The notes beneath the pieces were generated by a model, which worked only from the letters and a program-made list of their open reading frames with translations, had not been told where the DNA came from and did not search any database. The position numbers and the translations under genes are program-made. This document shows positions 21,576 to 33,550 of a stretch of 64,000 nt of DNA, one piece after another; within the stretch, counting starts at the first letter, position 1; each line of letters begins with the position of its first letter. This DNA comes from Talpa occidentalis (Eukaryota; Chordata; Mammalia; Eulipotyphla; Talpidae): assembly GCF_014898055.3 (NCBI RefSeq), contig NW_023601104.1, forward strand, positions 43,650,210 to 43,714,209, read 5' to 3'.

Positions 21576-22009
21576 ATGCCTTGCAATAGCAAACATTTCT
21601 TTAAAAAAAAAAACAATACAACAAAAGGAGCAGTTTAGTCATCATAATCTGATTTTTTGAATCTCAGTGTATCTGGAAACATACACCCAAAGCAAGAAGA
21701 AATGAAATACGGATCTATGATATCAATTGAAGCATTGAGTCAGAGCCAGTGTGTTTGTGTTTTCCTAAAGCCAGGGTGTTTGAAAGGTCTAAAAATGTTT
21801 TAAATAAGCCTCATCTGATTATCTGTGTTTTAAAAAAATCTATTAGTCTATCATGTCCAAGGTGCTTATTTGCCCAATTTAGAAACAGTGTATTTAAAAA
21901 ACATACTTATTGACGTTTTAATTCAAATAGTATTTAAAATGATGTGACCTTAGTATAATATTGTAAATTTATTTATGTTACCTATTATTTATTAAGGTCT
22001 ACTTCTTAA
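21576..22009. other. Unassigned sequence
   Basis: AT-rich with an A-run at 21602. Nothing recognisable. Confidence 0.4.
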
Positions 22010-22290
22010 TTAGATAGGAGATTTATAGACTAGGGTAACATGCTAGATATTTTAGGGGGTTGTAAGAAGTGAGAGGCATACAAGTCATTGTTCACACTAT
22101 CAAGGGGGGAATAAATCATGACTCAACCAGAGATGGAGAGATGATTACTCTAATGGGAGCCCAGGAAAGGAACAAGTACAGAGATAGGTCACTGTGTGAG
22201 GGAGCAGCTAGAAAATGCCTCATGGAGGAAAACAAGATGTAATTTTTGATCTGAAACTATGAGTGGTATTTACATAAACATAAGTGAAAG
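22010..22290 (-). mobile_element. Ancient L2 fragment (antisense)
   Basis: TACAAGTCATTGTTCACACTATCAAGGGGGG.. then GCCTCATGGAGGAAAACAAGATG..GATCTGAAACTATGAGTGG..GGGAATTCCAGTTA follows the reversed L2 (..'ggcctctctgaggaggtgacatttgagctgagacctgaatg..gcattccag'). Confidence 0.5.
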
Positions 22291-22394
22291 GGGAATTCCA
22301 GTTACATAGATATGGGAGAATGAATTTTGAGGTGTGGAATATACGACTGGGTGGGAGGTCATCTAAGAGAATTTCTAAGTGGAGGGAAAATTCA

Positions 22395-22675
22395 GCAATA
22401 TTATTTTAATAATTATTGTTACATTTGAGCACCTGAGACATGACAGAATCTTTAGATACATCATTATAAACCCTTACAAAAACCATGCAAATAAGAATTA
22501 TTATCCCTTTCTCTGTTTTTTAATGTGTTTTTTCTATAAAATATGCATGACTCTGATAAATTTGATAAACTAATTAATATCCAGTAGTAAGAGACACAAA
22601 CAGGATTTATATACAGGTGAAGCTGGCTCCTACTCTACTTCAGTTCTTCCTGCTATGTTATGCTACCTTCCTCTA
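22395..22675 (-). mobile_element. MIR SINE
   Basis: TTTAGATACATCATTATAAACCCTTACAAAAACCATGCAAATAAGAATTATTATCCC is a clear reversed MIR 5'-of-core tract. After a T-rich gap it resumes with AAACAGGATTTATATACAGGTGAAGCTGGCTCC. Confidence 0.65.
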
Positions 22676-23944
22676 TCCTATACATAAAGACAGTGCACTG
22701 AGCCATCACAGAAATTCGGCATTTCTAGCCCCTACAATTCAGGATCAATAATATAATAATACAAAAGCAGAATAAGGCTGAAGACAAATTCCTTTTTTAC
22801 TTTTGTTATATGGGGCTTCAGTGGAAAGACAAAGTTTAGGAAGGTAGGTGCCTTACAGTTTTAGAGTGTGCCAAACTAAATGTAATTCCAAGTGCACTCA
22901 GCCATCAGAAAGCAAATTTAATAGAGTTGATAATACCCCAATTGTATCAGGGTGCAAACCCTACTTGTTTACCCTGAATCACCTACCAGACTGCAGTGAG
23001 CTCTTGATATGGCCACACAATTAAATGTCAAAAGACCAGTTGCTCTGAACCTCATTAACCTTCACTATTTCCTATCTTTTACACACAGTCAATGTCTACA
23101 TTAACCGTTTTTCAGATTTTCTGTCTCCAGACTTCATAAAAGAAGAATTTGCAAATAAGTTTTTATCATCATTAACAATACTATCGCTAAAGGGCATATG
23201 TGAAGTTTTATGATGGTTTAGCACATTAATATTTTACAATCAGGCTTTAACATGCTTTTATCTTTTTTACACAAGATTAATATCCTGCCCGAATTAGTTT
23301 TATTACATGCATTTTCAATTTTCACTAAGCTGATTTTCCTACACTAGAATTTAAGTTTTTTTTCTTACAACTTTTTCCCTTCTCATTTGTAGGATTTAAT
23401 ACATCTTATCCATCTTAATTTTTTTTTCCCACAGCATTGCAAGGATTTTCTTGTTGTACTGCCATTTGCAATGCAATTCCATTAGCTAATCATACCACTT
23501 GGTATTAAATCTTTCATTCTGTACAACATTTACAGATTCGTTATCTCTGAAGCCTGTACAACGACTGTCATGTTCATCAAGTCGAGGCAGGACTATCTCA
23601 ATAAATGATGGACTCACTTGATAAATACAGATGACCTAATCAGGTATTTCAAGTTCATATTGTTTATTTTAGGACAAATTAGGTCTTTCGTTGCGTGAAT
23701 TATCAAAATTAACACACTGTCATATTTGAAACTACCCTAAAACAAAGGAGCATTTTGAAGATTAAAAAATTATTTAAACCACAAAGTTAGTACTTCATGT
23801 TCAAAAAAGTCTTGTTTGGGTAACCTGGCATCTCCTCACTATCCATTTCATTTAATAGCACAGTATAGACATAGCTTCTTAGTCTGGTCTAAATTTCAGT
23901 ACAACGGGATGTGGAATTTAAAGTCTTTGGTCTCAACTGCAATT
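22676..23944. other. Mostly unique sequence
   Basis: No named repeat. The part at 23050-23700 has non-repeat texture and could hold regulatory DNA, but I see no specific signal. Confidence 0.35.
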
Positions 23945-23963
23945 GAAAATCTACTCTTGATTG

Positions 23964-24242
23964 TGAGCCTCCTTGATGGTGCAGGGGTTAAAGTCTCAGC
24001 ACTATCAAGCTATCACCAGCCACTGCAGGATGAGTTCCAAGCCCAGCCAGGGTGCTACCCACATAGCGCAGCAGACCTCTCTTGTCTCTCCAGCTGCTCC
24101 CCTCAGTAGTGTATTTCAGTCCATCTGCCTGTTCTGCTCCCCACTTTGTCTCTGGTGAATCGTCTCACCCCCGCGCACCTCTGGCCTACATCCCAGTTCT
24201 TGTATGCATAAATAAATAAAAAATAAATCTTTAAAAAAAAAA
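23964..24242 (+). mobile_element. Older tRNA-derived SINE with decayed TSD
   Basis: Starts TGAGCCTCCTTGATGGTGCAG, B box region GAGTTCCAAGCCC (mutated), tail TATGCATAAATAAATAAAAAATAAATCTTTAAAA. Flanks GAAAATCTACTCTTGATTG (23945-23963) and GAAAATATACTGTTGGTTG (24243-24261) agree at 15 of 19, so this is an older insertion than those with perfect TSDs. Confidence 0.9.
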
Positions 24243-24261
24243 GAAAATATACTGTTGGTTG

Positions 24262-24959
24262 AATCCTGGCTTTGGCTGCACAAAAATTAAGACTAGTAGA
24301 CAAGACAGAAAGACTTATGAGTCAAATAACAATGGCAGAGAATGACATAAATATTAAAGGAGTTAGAGTGATCTGGACCTGGATACGAATAGTTCTTTAA
24401 AAAAGACAACCAATATGTTGATGTCTGCCTTCTCCCCAATAGTTGCTATGGTCTTATGTCCATTTCCTACTCTAGTATCACTCGTTCACCTGTTGGATGG
24501 CTGGTGAGACAATTAATATGCAAGGCTAAGGCTTTAATGGTTGAGAAGTACAACACATCCTCCACCATTAAAGGGAAATTGTTGTATGAATAAATTCTCA
24601 ATACTTTGTCCCAAAGAAGTAAGTTCTCATAATTTTTGCTGGTCAATGGAGTTACTTTGACAATGAACAAGGGTGATTTCAGACGATGCATTCATTATGT
24701 GAACATAGATAATGGGGTAAGGATGTAAATCAGTCCCGAGGACAGTGTTTTCTATTATTATGGCTGTTTGCCTTTTTAACCCATTCCCAATTAATTTACT
24801 AATTGTCCTTTGCTTAAACTTAGTTAATATCTATCTATTTATTTATTTATTTATTCTGGAGCTGTATAATTAGAGACATAGGATTCAAGTCAGCAACATC
24901 CTCACTCCTCAAGTTCATTTTTCCTACTGGCTACCCCCCAAACAAAACAAAACGCAAAA
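24262..24959. other. Unassigned sequence
   Basis: Includes a (TTTA)n stretch at about 24832-24856. No gene or named repeat. Confidence 0.4.
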
Positions 24960-25100
24960 CCAGACCATATAATCAAGGTTTGAAAGAACCTTAGAAGTCA
25001 TCTTTCATTGTATTTTTCCATCCAAAGAGAAAGGATGACAATCAGTAGCAGAGTAATTTGACTGGCTGGAAAACCTAGGTCAATAATGTTCTATCCTCTG
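24960..25100 (-). mobile_element. MIR-like fragment
   Basis: ACCTTAGAAGTCATCTTTCATTG.. to GAAAACCTAGGTCAATAATGTTCTATCC resembles the reversed MIR order; strongly diverged. Confidence 0.4.
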
Positions 25101-26699
25101 TGAAATTAAATGAAGAAGTATATTGACATAATGCCATACTAGGAATAATTTTAGAACAAAAATTCACTTTAAGATGGGATATCAGCAAGCATCTGCACGG
25201 GCCACATGCAATAGGCAGATACACGTAAAAGAAAAACTTACTTGTAGAAAGCTATATACTTCTGGAGACAGAGATGAAAAGAATCAAACTCTGAGATTTT
25301 CTCCCAAAAAGGGAAAGTAAGACCATCCATATGAATTATATAAAATAGAAACCTTTGTTCTTTTCATGAAGCAAGAACGTAAAGGCCCCCATGGCAGATG
25401 GTACACGTGTTAGCTTTTTCTTGTACACTAGAGAACTGGATGCCATTTTCATGAGGGATGTAATAACTACTAACCCAACCCTATTAGGATAGCTGGCAGC
25501 CTCTCCATGCATACTAACTACTCTGCTCACAAACAAAATGGTGGATGAGAGGCATAATTAATATGATGTGGACTGAGAGAAAATACTGTGGGGAGTTTTG
25601 AATTGTGGCAATGCAGATAAGGAATTCCTAAGTGCCAATTCAATTACTATTAGAATTCATCTGCCACTCTCCACTCCACTTCATATTTAATTATTTCAAT
25701 AAAGAGTGTGAGTGATTTTTATCATTTCCATTCAATTCCCCAATGCACTCATTTCTTCCCTGGATGTATTTATTCTACTGTACTCTCGGCTGTCTTAGTG
25801 TATAGGTTTGGAAAATGAACTCAAAGACCAGAAAGCTGAGGATAGTTGGTATCAGATGTCTTTCCCCTATAGAGTAATAAAAGAAAATGTTTTATCAATT
25901 GTGGTTGCTTCTTTCAAAATGTAACTATTTAACTGGGCAAAGCAATTCAGGCCTTTGTTTCTCAGCTTGCTTTGGAACCCTGTGTATTTAATTTTAGAAA
26001 AGCAGTCTCCGCTTTTGAAAGGTTTCTCTAAGCTTCTGTTTTGAATACTGTGTATTAATTTTAAGGACCCCTTTTATTATGCCCTGTGAAAAAGAAAAGT
26101 AAGAAATCAAACATTCAGCATTACCTTACCCCTGAAAGTCTAAAAATCTCTACAGATTATCTCTACTGCTTATGCTCAGGCTACTCATGAAATAACCCAG
26201 TGAAGATGAAATGAATTTCATGTTGAAAAACCAGTTGGTGACAAGCAGGGGTGAGTCTCTGTCATGGAGGAGCAACCTGTCTAGATCTACTGGGCCTTGC
26301 AGGGCAAGGAGAGGGTACCATAGTCCTATTCCAAAGTTTTTGTTTTTTTTTTTTTTTTCACTATCCTACAATCATCACGGAATTTTTGGGTTTTCAAAAT
26401 GATTTCCTCTCTGATTTCTTGGTCTATAAAATTTGCCATTAGAAAGTTTTAACTCTGTAATCCATTATGCATTCAGAGCATTAAGAAAATATGGTTTTCT
26501 ATTTCTTAGACTCTAGAACCAGCAGTAGCACAAACAGTTTTTACCAGCAGACCTCCTTTTAACTATCAAATTATAGATCAGATTCAAAGTCTTCAGAGAA
26601 AGAGATCCAAAAATATACCCTCACCTAAGGTTGAGCTACCACTAACAAATTATAAATCAGGGCAATTATTCTGGACCCTCTGAGTTTCCAAAGAGGAGA
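25101..26699. other. Mostly unique sequence
   Basis: A T-run lies at 26341-26359. Short open frames exist on both strands but none shows a domain. Confidence 0.4.
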
Positions 26700-26850
26700 T
26701 GGACACTCAGGTAAAAAGGGTTGGAGTTCAAATTACTCAGGCCTGAATCTTGACTCCTACACTTACTGAGAGTGCAAATGTGAATTAAAATTATGACTGT
26801 TGTGAAGCACTACAACAGACAATCTGTTACTGTGTAGTATCCAGTAAGTG
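26700..26850 (+). mobile_element. MIR-like fragment
   Basis: GAGTTCAAATTACTCAGGCCTGAATCTTGACTCCTACACTTACTGAGAGTGC (consensus 'cctgggttcgaatcctggctctgccacttactagctgtg') and ends near TCCAGTAAGTG. The middle is shortened. Confidence 0.5.
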
Positions 26851-27620
26851 TGAAATGAGCAGGGCATGCTACTGTATGATGGCTAATAAGTGGAAAATGA
26901 ACACTGACAGCCATAATTGTACAGAGGTTATCTCTGGTGACTTTCTTTTCTTCTATGGGCTGCTCTCTATGTTTGTTTTACCCTACAAATGCACAAAGAC
27001 AGGGCATGTGAGAACAGAGTGGATATTGTTTTCATGTGGCTTTCCATCTCCCATGTTTATCCAATCCAGTCCTCATGACTGATTGTGATTGGAGTAAAAA
27101 AATAAAAATAAAAATAAAGGAGGAGGCAGGATTCTACATCAGAATTCTATATCACTTAGGGGTCAAATTTCTTTGGGGAGGAAGGAGATGGAGAAATGTG
27201 CACACAAATATATATATTAGTTAGTATGTTTATTGGAGGTGATTCTAGGGACACAGATGAAAATTACAGGGTGCTAAAAATGATCCTAATTTTACCAACA
27301 GTAGGAATGAAGATGAACCCAAAGAGCTCTTGGATGAGACTATACAACAGGATTTTGGTGAATCAATATTGCTAATTTTGCTGAGAAGTAGCAAAATATA
27401 AACTTTTCTAAAACCCAAGGAACTTATAAATCCTCTCCTATCTTTTTCCTGTATTGCTGTGGTTCTTTATTTACTTCTCCCCTCCTCAAATTGGCTTAGA
27501 AATGGAAACTTAGAGTAGTTCAGTACTGATTTTATAATATTTAACCTTCCCAGATACGATGGAATCTGGCAAATGGTACCATTGGGAACCAGAATTTTGA
27601 TCCTATAGTTAAGGGTAGTT
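26851..27620. other. Unassigned sequence
   Basis: Contains a short (AAAATA)n run at 27097-27117. Nothing else recognised. Confidence 0.4.
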
Positions 27621-27638
27621 CACCAGTGCTGCTTTTTA

Positions 27639-27885
27639 AAAATTTATTTATTTATGCATATGAGAACTGGAGTACTGGCCAGGGTACAGGGGGATGAGAG
27701 CACTCACCAGACACAGAGTGGGGAACAGAACAGGTGGATTGACTGAAATACACTGCTGAGGGGAGCAGCGGGCAAGACAGGAGAGGTCTGCTGAGCCATG
27801 TGGATAGCTCCCTGGCTGGGGCTCGAACTCATGCTGGATAGCTTCACAGTGCTGTGCTTAACCCCTTGTGCCACCAGGGAGGCCC
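27639..27885 (-). mobile_element. tRNA-derived SINE with 18-bp TSD
   Basis: Reversed tail (AAATTTATTTATTTATGCATATG) to reversed head CTTAACCCCTTGTGCCACCAGGGAGGCCC. Identical TSD CACCAGTGCTGCTTTTTA at 27621-27638 and 27886-27903. Head subtype with 'ggggttaagcac'. Confidence 0.94.
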
Positions 27886-27903
27886 CACCAGTGCTGCTTT
27901 TTA

Positions 27904-28689
27904 TATATATGGTGCAGTATAAAAATGACGAAAATAATTTTCTAAAAATGGCTTAACTATTAATCATACAGAAAAATATATAGACTTCAACATACAGAAA
28001 AACAAATTTAAAAGTCATATAATATATTTCTAAATCAAACTCCAAATTCTTCACAGTCAGGAAATAACAATAGCTGTCAAACAACATAACTAAGCAATAG
28101 TGGCACAAACTGAACCTTCTTTTCTGTAATATACACCATTCTTTCTTCCTATAAGTTGGTCTAGTCTGAATTTGTAGCTTCTTGGTTCAGTGTCACCAGT
28201 ACTAAGTATGACTTTTGCTAAGGCATATACTAAAAGTAGAGTTTTAAGTTTTAAAACTTAAAGTAGAGTTTTAAGTTTTAAATAACATCAGTAATTTCTT
28301 ATGAGCACTTTCCTCCCCTTACCCCTTAAAATCAGAAATATCGTGTTGAACTTGCTGCCCTAAGATTGAAGATGCATTTTCTATACATTCACCTACCTTT
28401 CACCACAGCCAAACATGAATATCTTTTCAATCATTAATTAATATTTTTAATGAAGTACTTTTTCTTACACCCTTGTTCATTTTTGAACCAAACAGGATTT
28501 CTCCCTTCAGGTGTGGTCACTGTAAGAAAAAAGACTCCCCATTGATTTTGAATCCTCATTTCTACATAGTTCCTATCATCCCACAGGCTCAGACAGAATT
28601 TGTTCAATGAATGTGTGAACAAAAGCAATTGCAAATCTACTTTCAATGTGTTTTTTCCTTTCTGGTATCCTGCTGCAGGTATATATCCA
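27904..28689. other. Unassigned sequence with 27-bp duplication
   Basis: AAAGTAGAGTTTTAAGTTTT occurs at 28233 and again at 28260 (period 27, a tandem duplication with an AAGTTTTAAAACTT palindrome). The rest shows no named repeat. Confidence 0.5.
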
Positions 28690-29650
28690 AGAATCTTCTG
28701 CAATTTTAATCTGACTTCATTCTCAAAGGATTTTTGAAACTAACTTGGCCTAAGATTCTCTAGCTACTACTGGTTTCTCTCTATTACCTATCAAAAGGTA
28801 CCTGACAATGTTCCAAAGAAGAAAACACTACATCTTCATTCTGGAAGAAAGAAACTTTATCAAAATCAACGGTTTCGTTTCTCTCCAGAGAAGCTATACA
28901 AAACTGGCATAGTGATCAAATAGGGGAAGATTTCCTAAAATACTTTCCGGTAACGAGCCACTAAAACTGTCTCAAATGACTGATAAAAGAATGAAAGTTT
29001 TAAATTCCTTACCCATGCATCAATCCTGCATTTTAGAGTGTCCCATTTTATTGTACTGATTAATCATATGCTCTGACGAAGTTGGCAAAAGCTATCAAAA
29101 GCCAACCACTATAACTTGAATGCCAACTTCACAAAATAATCAGGGTCTGGTGGGATGTGTCATAAAATATGCCAAGATGGGTCATTCTAATGCACTCTTG
29201 AAAGAATTATACATATTCATCCTCCTCGTTTAGCACCTGAATGACAACAAACAGGTGAAAGCATCAGAACCAATGTATCAAGCCAGACAGTTGCCATTAT
29301 GAACAAAACATAAAAAGAAAGAGCTGGTGCTGAAAAATGGTAAGAGTCTTCTACCCAAACCTTGCAAGCACTGCTCCCTTTTGATAGGGAAATGAAGCTT
29401 TCTGGGTGAGCAAAAGCTCTGTCTGATTGTATTGCTGCTTATAGTTTAGAGCAAATTTACATGAAATGTACATTTCTTAATATCATTCACCCAACTTTTT
29501 AGTTTGTTTGTTTTAGAGGCATTTTCAGGGTGGAAAACCCATCAATCTGAACTAAATGCTTTCCTTAAATATCTAAGATCATTTCTGAGCAATGGAGGGC
29601 TCTATTAATCACTAATGAACTCCTAAATGCCACCTTCAGCTGAAATAATG
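28690..29650. promoter_or_regulatory. Candidate conserved non-coding element
   Basis: A repeat-free stretch with clustered words of the kind seen in developmental enhancers (TGATTAATCATATG at 29057, CAGGTG at 29251, ATTAATCACTAATGA at 29605). It also retains scattered CpGs (AAAATCAACGGTTTCGTTTC, TTTCCGGTAACGAGCC, CTGACGAAG) where most of the window has lost them. Conservation is inferred, not observed. Confidence 0.3.
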
Positions 29651-31464
29651 ATAGGTAAAATTATACCATGACACACTGAGTGACAAAAAACAGCCCTCTT
29701 ACCTAGTTACATAGTGTGTTACAGGATTGCAAGGCACTGTTTTAAAGGAATAAAACAAATAGGTAATGAGCTCTAGTAGAATCACTTGTATTTTACTGTG
29801 TGGGCATGTATATGTGGTAACTGTGTGTGTGCGTGTTTGTGTGTTCTTTCACTTAATTTTAACAAAGATTTTTCTATAATCTTGCAATTCACTAACACCT
29901 ACCTGTTCTCTTACCCTGTCTCACTAAAGGGAACCTTCTTTTCTGTAATTAAAACAATAGCACTTGGAACCGGAACTATGTAAAATCACAGATAAGCTAA
30001 GCAAAATAATTACTCAAACTCTGGAAAGCATTAATATTTTCACAGGCCTCCAAGTGTTCTTTTAATTGCTCTATATAGCTGTTGGGAATTGGGAAGATTG
30101 AGAGAGAATTCAATCTTTGTATTACAACATACACAATGAAAGAACAGTTTGCCTGTTTGAATAGAGTTGGCAGAGGCCACTCCTAGACCTTCGTTTACAG
30201 AGGCCTATAACAAAGGATGCCAGTTTCTATAAATTCAAGAGAAAGCGCTAGGCTGCTCTTCTATCACCTGAGCTTCTGCCCCTGGCTAGTATTTGTTCTA
30301 TAATAGTTAGCCTTCACTCTCTGATTGCTGGGGTCCTGACAGGTCTTCTTGGCTCTTCCAGGAATTACTTCCTTGCCATGACCCCAGTGTCTCTCCTTCC
30401 ATTGGACTTGAATGTGTTTTCAACTATGTCCTTTCAGATTCCTCTTTTCTGACCTAGCTGAAGTTCAGAGTAAATGGCTTGCCCTTACCTCACAGAGATA
30501 ATATTAACATCCCACTGATCATCAAAGCAAAGAAACCAAGCAGCAAGCTAACTTCCTGTGCCCATCAAAGAATCATCACTGAACTGCCTTGGAGAAAGTT
30601 CTCAGAAAAAAATCATCTGTGAGCCACAGAGACTAGGAAAAGCTCTTCAGATATATTTAACTTATCTTACTTTTTTTTTGCTTCCAGCATTTCCTTATGT
30701 TTTAACTACTTTGTAACTAAAGTTAATTCTTTAGTTACTTTTAATTTGGAGCTATTTAGAGAAGCTGCAAAGGAAGGCTCTGAAGTTAGAACCACAGCCT
30801 ATAAAATGCATGGGCCTTTATAAAATGCCAGAGGTTCCTCCCTCTGATCCTCCCCCTTTTTGTTTCTAGCTTATTTCCCAATTATTTTGACTCCTTTTAA
30901 ATGCCATCTAATCTTGAAAACACAGGTTTTACAAAACTACATTGCCTGCTGCCTAAGTTGAAACTCCTTCTCTCTTTGGGAAGGAAAGCTACACCCCTGG
31001 CCTTTGCAAAGCTACAAAGGATTGGAAACCAGGATTCTCCTGCTACCCCTCCACAAGAGGTTCAGAGAAAAGCACTATCTGAATAAGAAAAGCTTTTTCA
31101 TGGCACACACTGGTTCTATTAGTCTCCAAGTGAGGTTTGAAGCAGTTCAGTAACTGGCTCTTTTTTCTGGGCAGCTCATAATTGTGTCACAGGTGCACAA
31201 CCAGAGGTGGCCTTCAACAATGTCCCCTCTCTCCCCTGGTGCTCTCATTATCTGGGGGGTGGCCAAGAAAAATAGGTGACAAATAAGAGGACAAATTGAG
31301 TGATGCCTGATCTATGAAACTGCAGCTCTTTTCTAGCTTCATCTTTTGCTGCCCTTCTGTCACCAGATATTTCTACCCGTGTCTTTCCTTTTTCATCTTT
31401 TTATTTATAACTCTGGCCTTAAAAGGGTAAGCAACTTTATTTGCCTCTTGGCAAAGTATCATTA
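29651..31464. other. Mostly unique sequence
   Basis: No named repeat. A short GT-rich tract is at 29822-29843. Open frames (29786-29983, 30901-31086) have no recognisable domain. Confidence 0.4.
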
Positions 31465-31605
31465 ATACAGTCACTCAACAAATACTTGCTGAGTATTATT
31501 TATCAGGTATTATTTTAGATGTTGCAGATGAACGATAAACTGAGTCTCCTTTCTCACAAATAATATATTCTACCAGTTTGAGACAGAAAAATAGACAAAG
31601 ATAAG
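31465..31605 (-). mobile_element. L2 3' end (antisense)
   Basis: CAGTCACTCAACAAATACTTGCTGAGTATTATTTATCAGGTATTATTTTAGATGTTGCAGATGAACGATAAAC is the reversed L2 terminus (cattcaacaaatatttattgagcacctactatgtgccaggcactg..). Confidence 0.65.
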
Positions 31606-31689
31606 ATTTGTTGGACTTCTATCTATATATTGATTCTTAATTATGGTTTTTAATTGATACTGGTTCTTATTTATGTTTTTTGTAATTAT

Positions 31690-31960
31690 TTAATTTTCAT
31701 TTGATTCTTAATATAGAGACCCCATTTTATTATCTACATTCTTAAATATATTTGCCACAATTATTTAAAAGCCTGCATTTAATAACTGCAAAACCTGAAT
31801 CTTACTATGGGCACTTATAATCTTGTAATTTTTTGTCATTTGGCAATGTTTCTCGGTATGTATAGCAGCTTTTTGACTAAAAGATAATCGCTAGGTGGGA
31901 AAATCATGAGTATTTTGAGAGTCTGAAGGATTGTTCCCCTTCTATAAAGGTTTTATTTAC
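31690..31960 (-). mobile_element. Possible old L1M-type 3' fragment
   Basis: AATCTTGTAATTTTTTGTCATTTGGCAATG and neighbours resemble the antisense 3' region of old L1 elements (..tggtaattttttattgaatgc..). The match is weak and AT-rich DNA gives false resemblance easily. Confidence 0.3.
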
Positions 31961-33119
31961 ATGTTTTGTTTTTCTGTTTAACATGGTTTTAGGCTAGGTT
32001 TAAAACAGATTAACCTAATCTGTGATTAAGCTGATTAAAGCTAGGTTTCAGTTTTATGACAACTGATCAATTTTCTGATTTGCCCTTTCTCATACGATGT
32101 TCCATGGCTCTTCTATTTTTGTTCTTATAAGATATATTGTCAGAAATCCCAACTGAAAGCCAGGGCACCCCATTTCCATAGTTCCTAACTCCAACTTTTG
32201 TCTCCTAAGCCTTAGGAAATTAAATAAGTGTCTGCTTAGCTTTCTATCTGCCAAGCCACCATTTAGTAATGAGTAAATTTTTAGAAGGAAAAAGCAGAAC
32301 TGACTAGTCAGTCCATTTCTCCATATTGCCTACTTTCCAGAATTTCTCCAATATCTTGTCCTTTCTAGTCCCTATCTAATCTATTTTTTCCTGCATTCAG
32401 AATGATTCCCCTTTGTTTTAGCCAAACTTTCTTTTGGTTATGATGGATCAATTTGCAAACACTATACTTATAGAAGGAACTTGCAGTGTTTACAAATTGA
32501 TTCACCGTAACCATAAATATGTCATTATAAGAAATTTTAAATGTAGCCAAGGGTCATTTTGTTGCCAGAAGAGACTGCTATCTTTATCCTATTCTCTGGC
32601 TGTTGATTATAGTTCTCTTCAAAACCACCCATCTTATCAATAAAGGTCACCAACGAAGAAACAATTAGTTAGTTGATGAGGATAGATCATCTATTTTCAC
32701 TCCTGAAACAAAAGTGCAAAGTATCTGCACTATCAAGTAGGCACGATAACAATTTTTTATAGAGACAACTGCTTATTTTGGTCTTTAGGTACCTAAAAAT
32801 ATTCCCAGGCTACCAAAATGGAGTTTATGTCTTTAATATGTCAACTGATTTTATGGCTTTTGAAAAATGACTATAGATAAACAATTTAGTCGCCAGAGGG
32901 ATTTCAAATGCTAAAATATGCTCTTCTCTGCCTTCCCTGACAGAAATGTACAAATAAGACTTGGGACAGCTTTGGGGACCTTTTATAGTGTTTCAGTATC
33001 TATGTAACTTAGCTGAGTTCATTTTAAGATTGAAATTCACTTATCATCTCTGGCACAAATATGATTCATCACTTTAAAACACACATTTTGTTTTTCTGTC
33101 TCTGTTTCCATATTTCAAA
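31961..33119. other. Mostly unique sequence around a hairpin
   Basis: No named repeat apart from the inverted repeat at 32436-32512 (own entry). Confidence 0.4.
32436..32512 (+). ncRNA. 77-nt imperfect hairpin, microRNA- or MITE-like
   Basis: Left arm 32436-32463 (begins GGTTATGATGG, ends CAAACACT) pairs with right arm 32485-32512 (begins AGTGTTTACAAA, ends CCGTAACC) around a 21-nt loop. As RNA, 26 of 28 positions pair, counting two G-U wobbles, with two isolated A/C mismatches. The length, loop and spaced single mismatches fit a pre-microRNA. A short terminal-inverted-repeat transposon is the main alternative, but no clear target duplication is seen. Transcription cannot be judged from sequence. 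Confidence 0.35.
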
Positions 33120-33550
33120 TAGCCATTTTATTTAATGATCTTCTTTGATCTCTTTCAAATACCCAAATAGGAAATATTTTGAGCTGCAGGGATCCTCATT
33201 GAACTATCAGCTAGGAGTACATTTTCATCACGATCATATTAAAATGCAAAATTACTATTTCAAGATCGAGACTACTCCATTTTGGTGCACTGACTTCAGG
33301 AAGTCCTTACTGTATCTGGATGCGCGAATTTGATTTGCTTGACTGCAAACATTACTCTGCATATCAAGAAACATTGTCAAGGACAAGAAAGTCACAATAT
33401 AAGTGGCAGTGCTAAAAGAGTCCGGTTTTGCAGTTATTAAGTGAAGACTGTTAAATAATATCAGACTTATAAGAACCTTCCCACCAATGAAAGAAATGAA
33501 AGAACTAGGCAATGAAAGAACTAGCCAGTTACATTTCTCCAATTAAAGTA
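33120..33550. promoter_or_regulatory. Candidate conserved non-coding element
   Basis: Repeat-free tract with unusual CpG survivors (CATCACGATCATATT, CAAGATCGAGACTAC, GGATGCGCGAATTTG) in otherwise CpG-poor DNA. A direct repeat AATGAAAGAACTAG lies at about 33496-33523. No reading frame looks coding. Inferred only. Confidence 0.25.
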
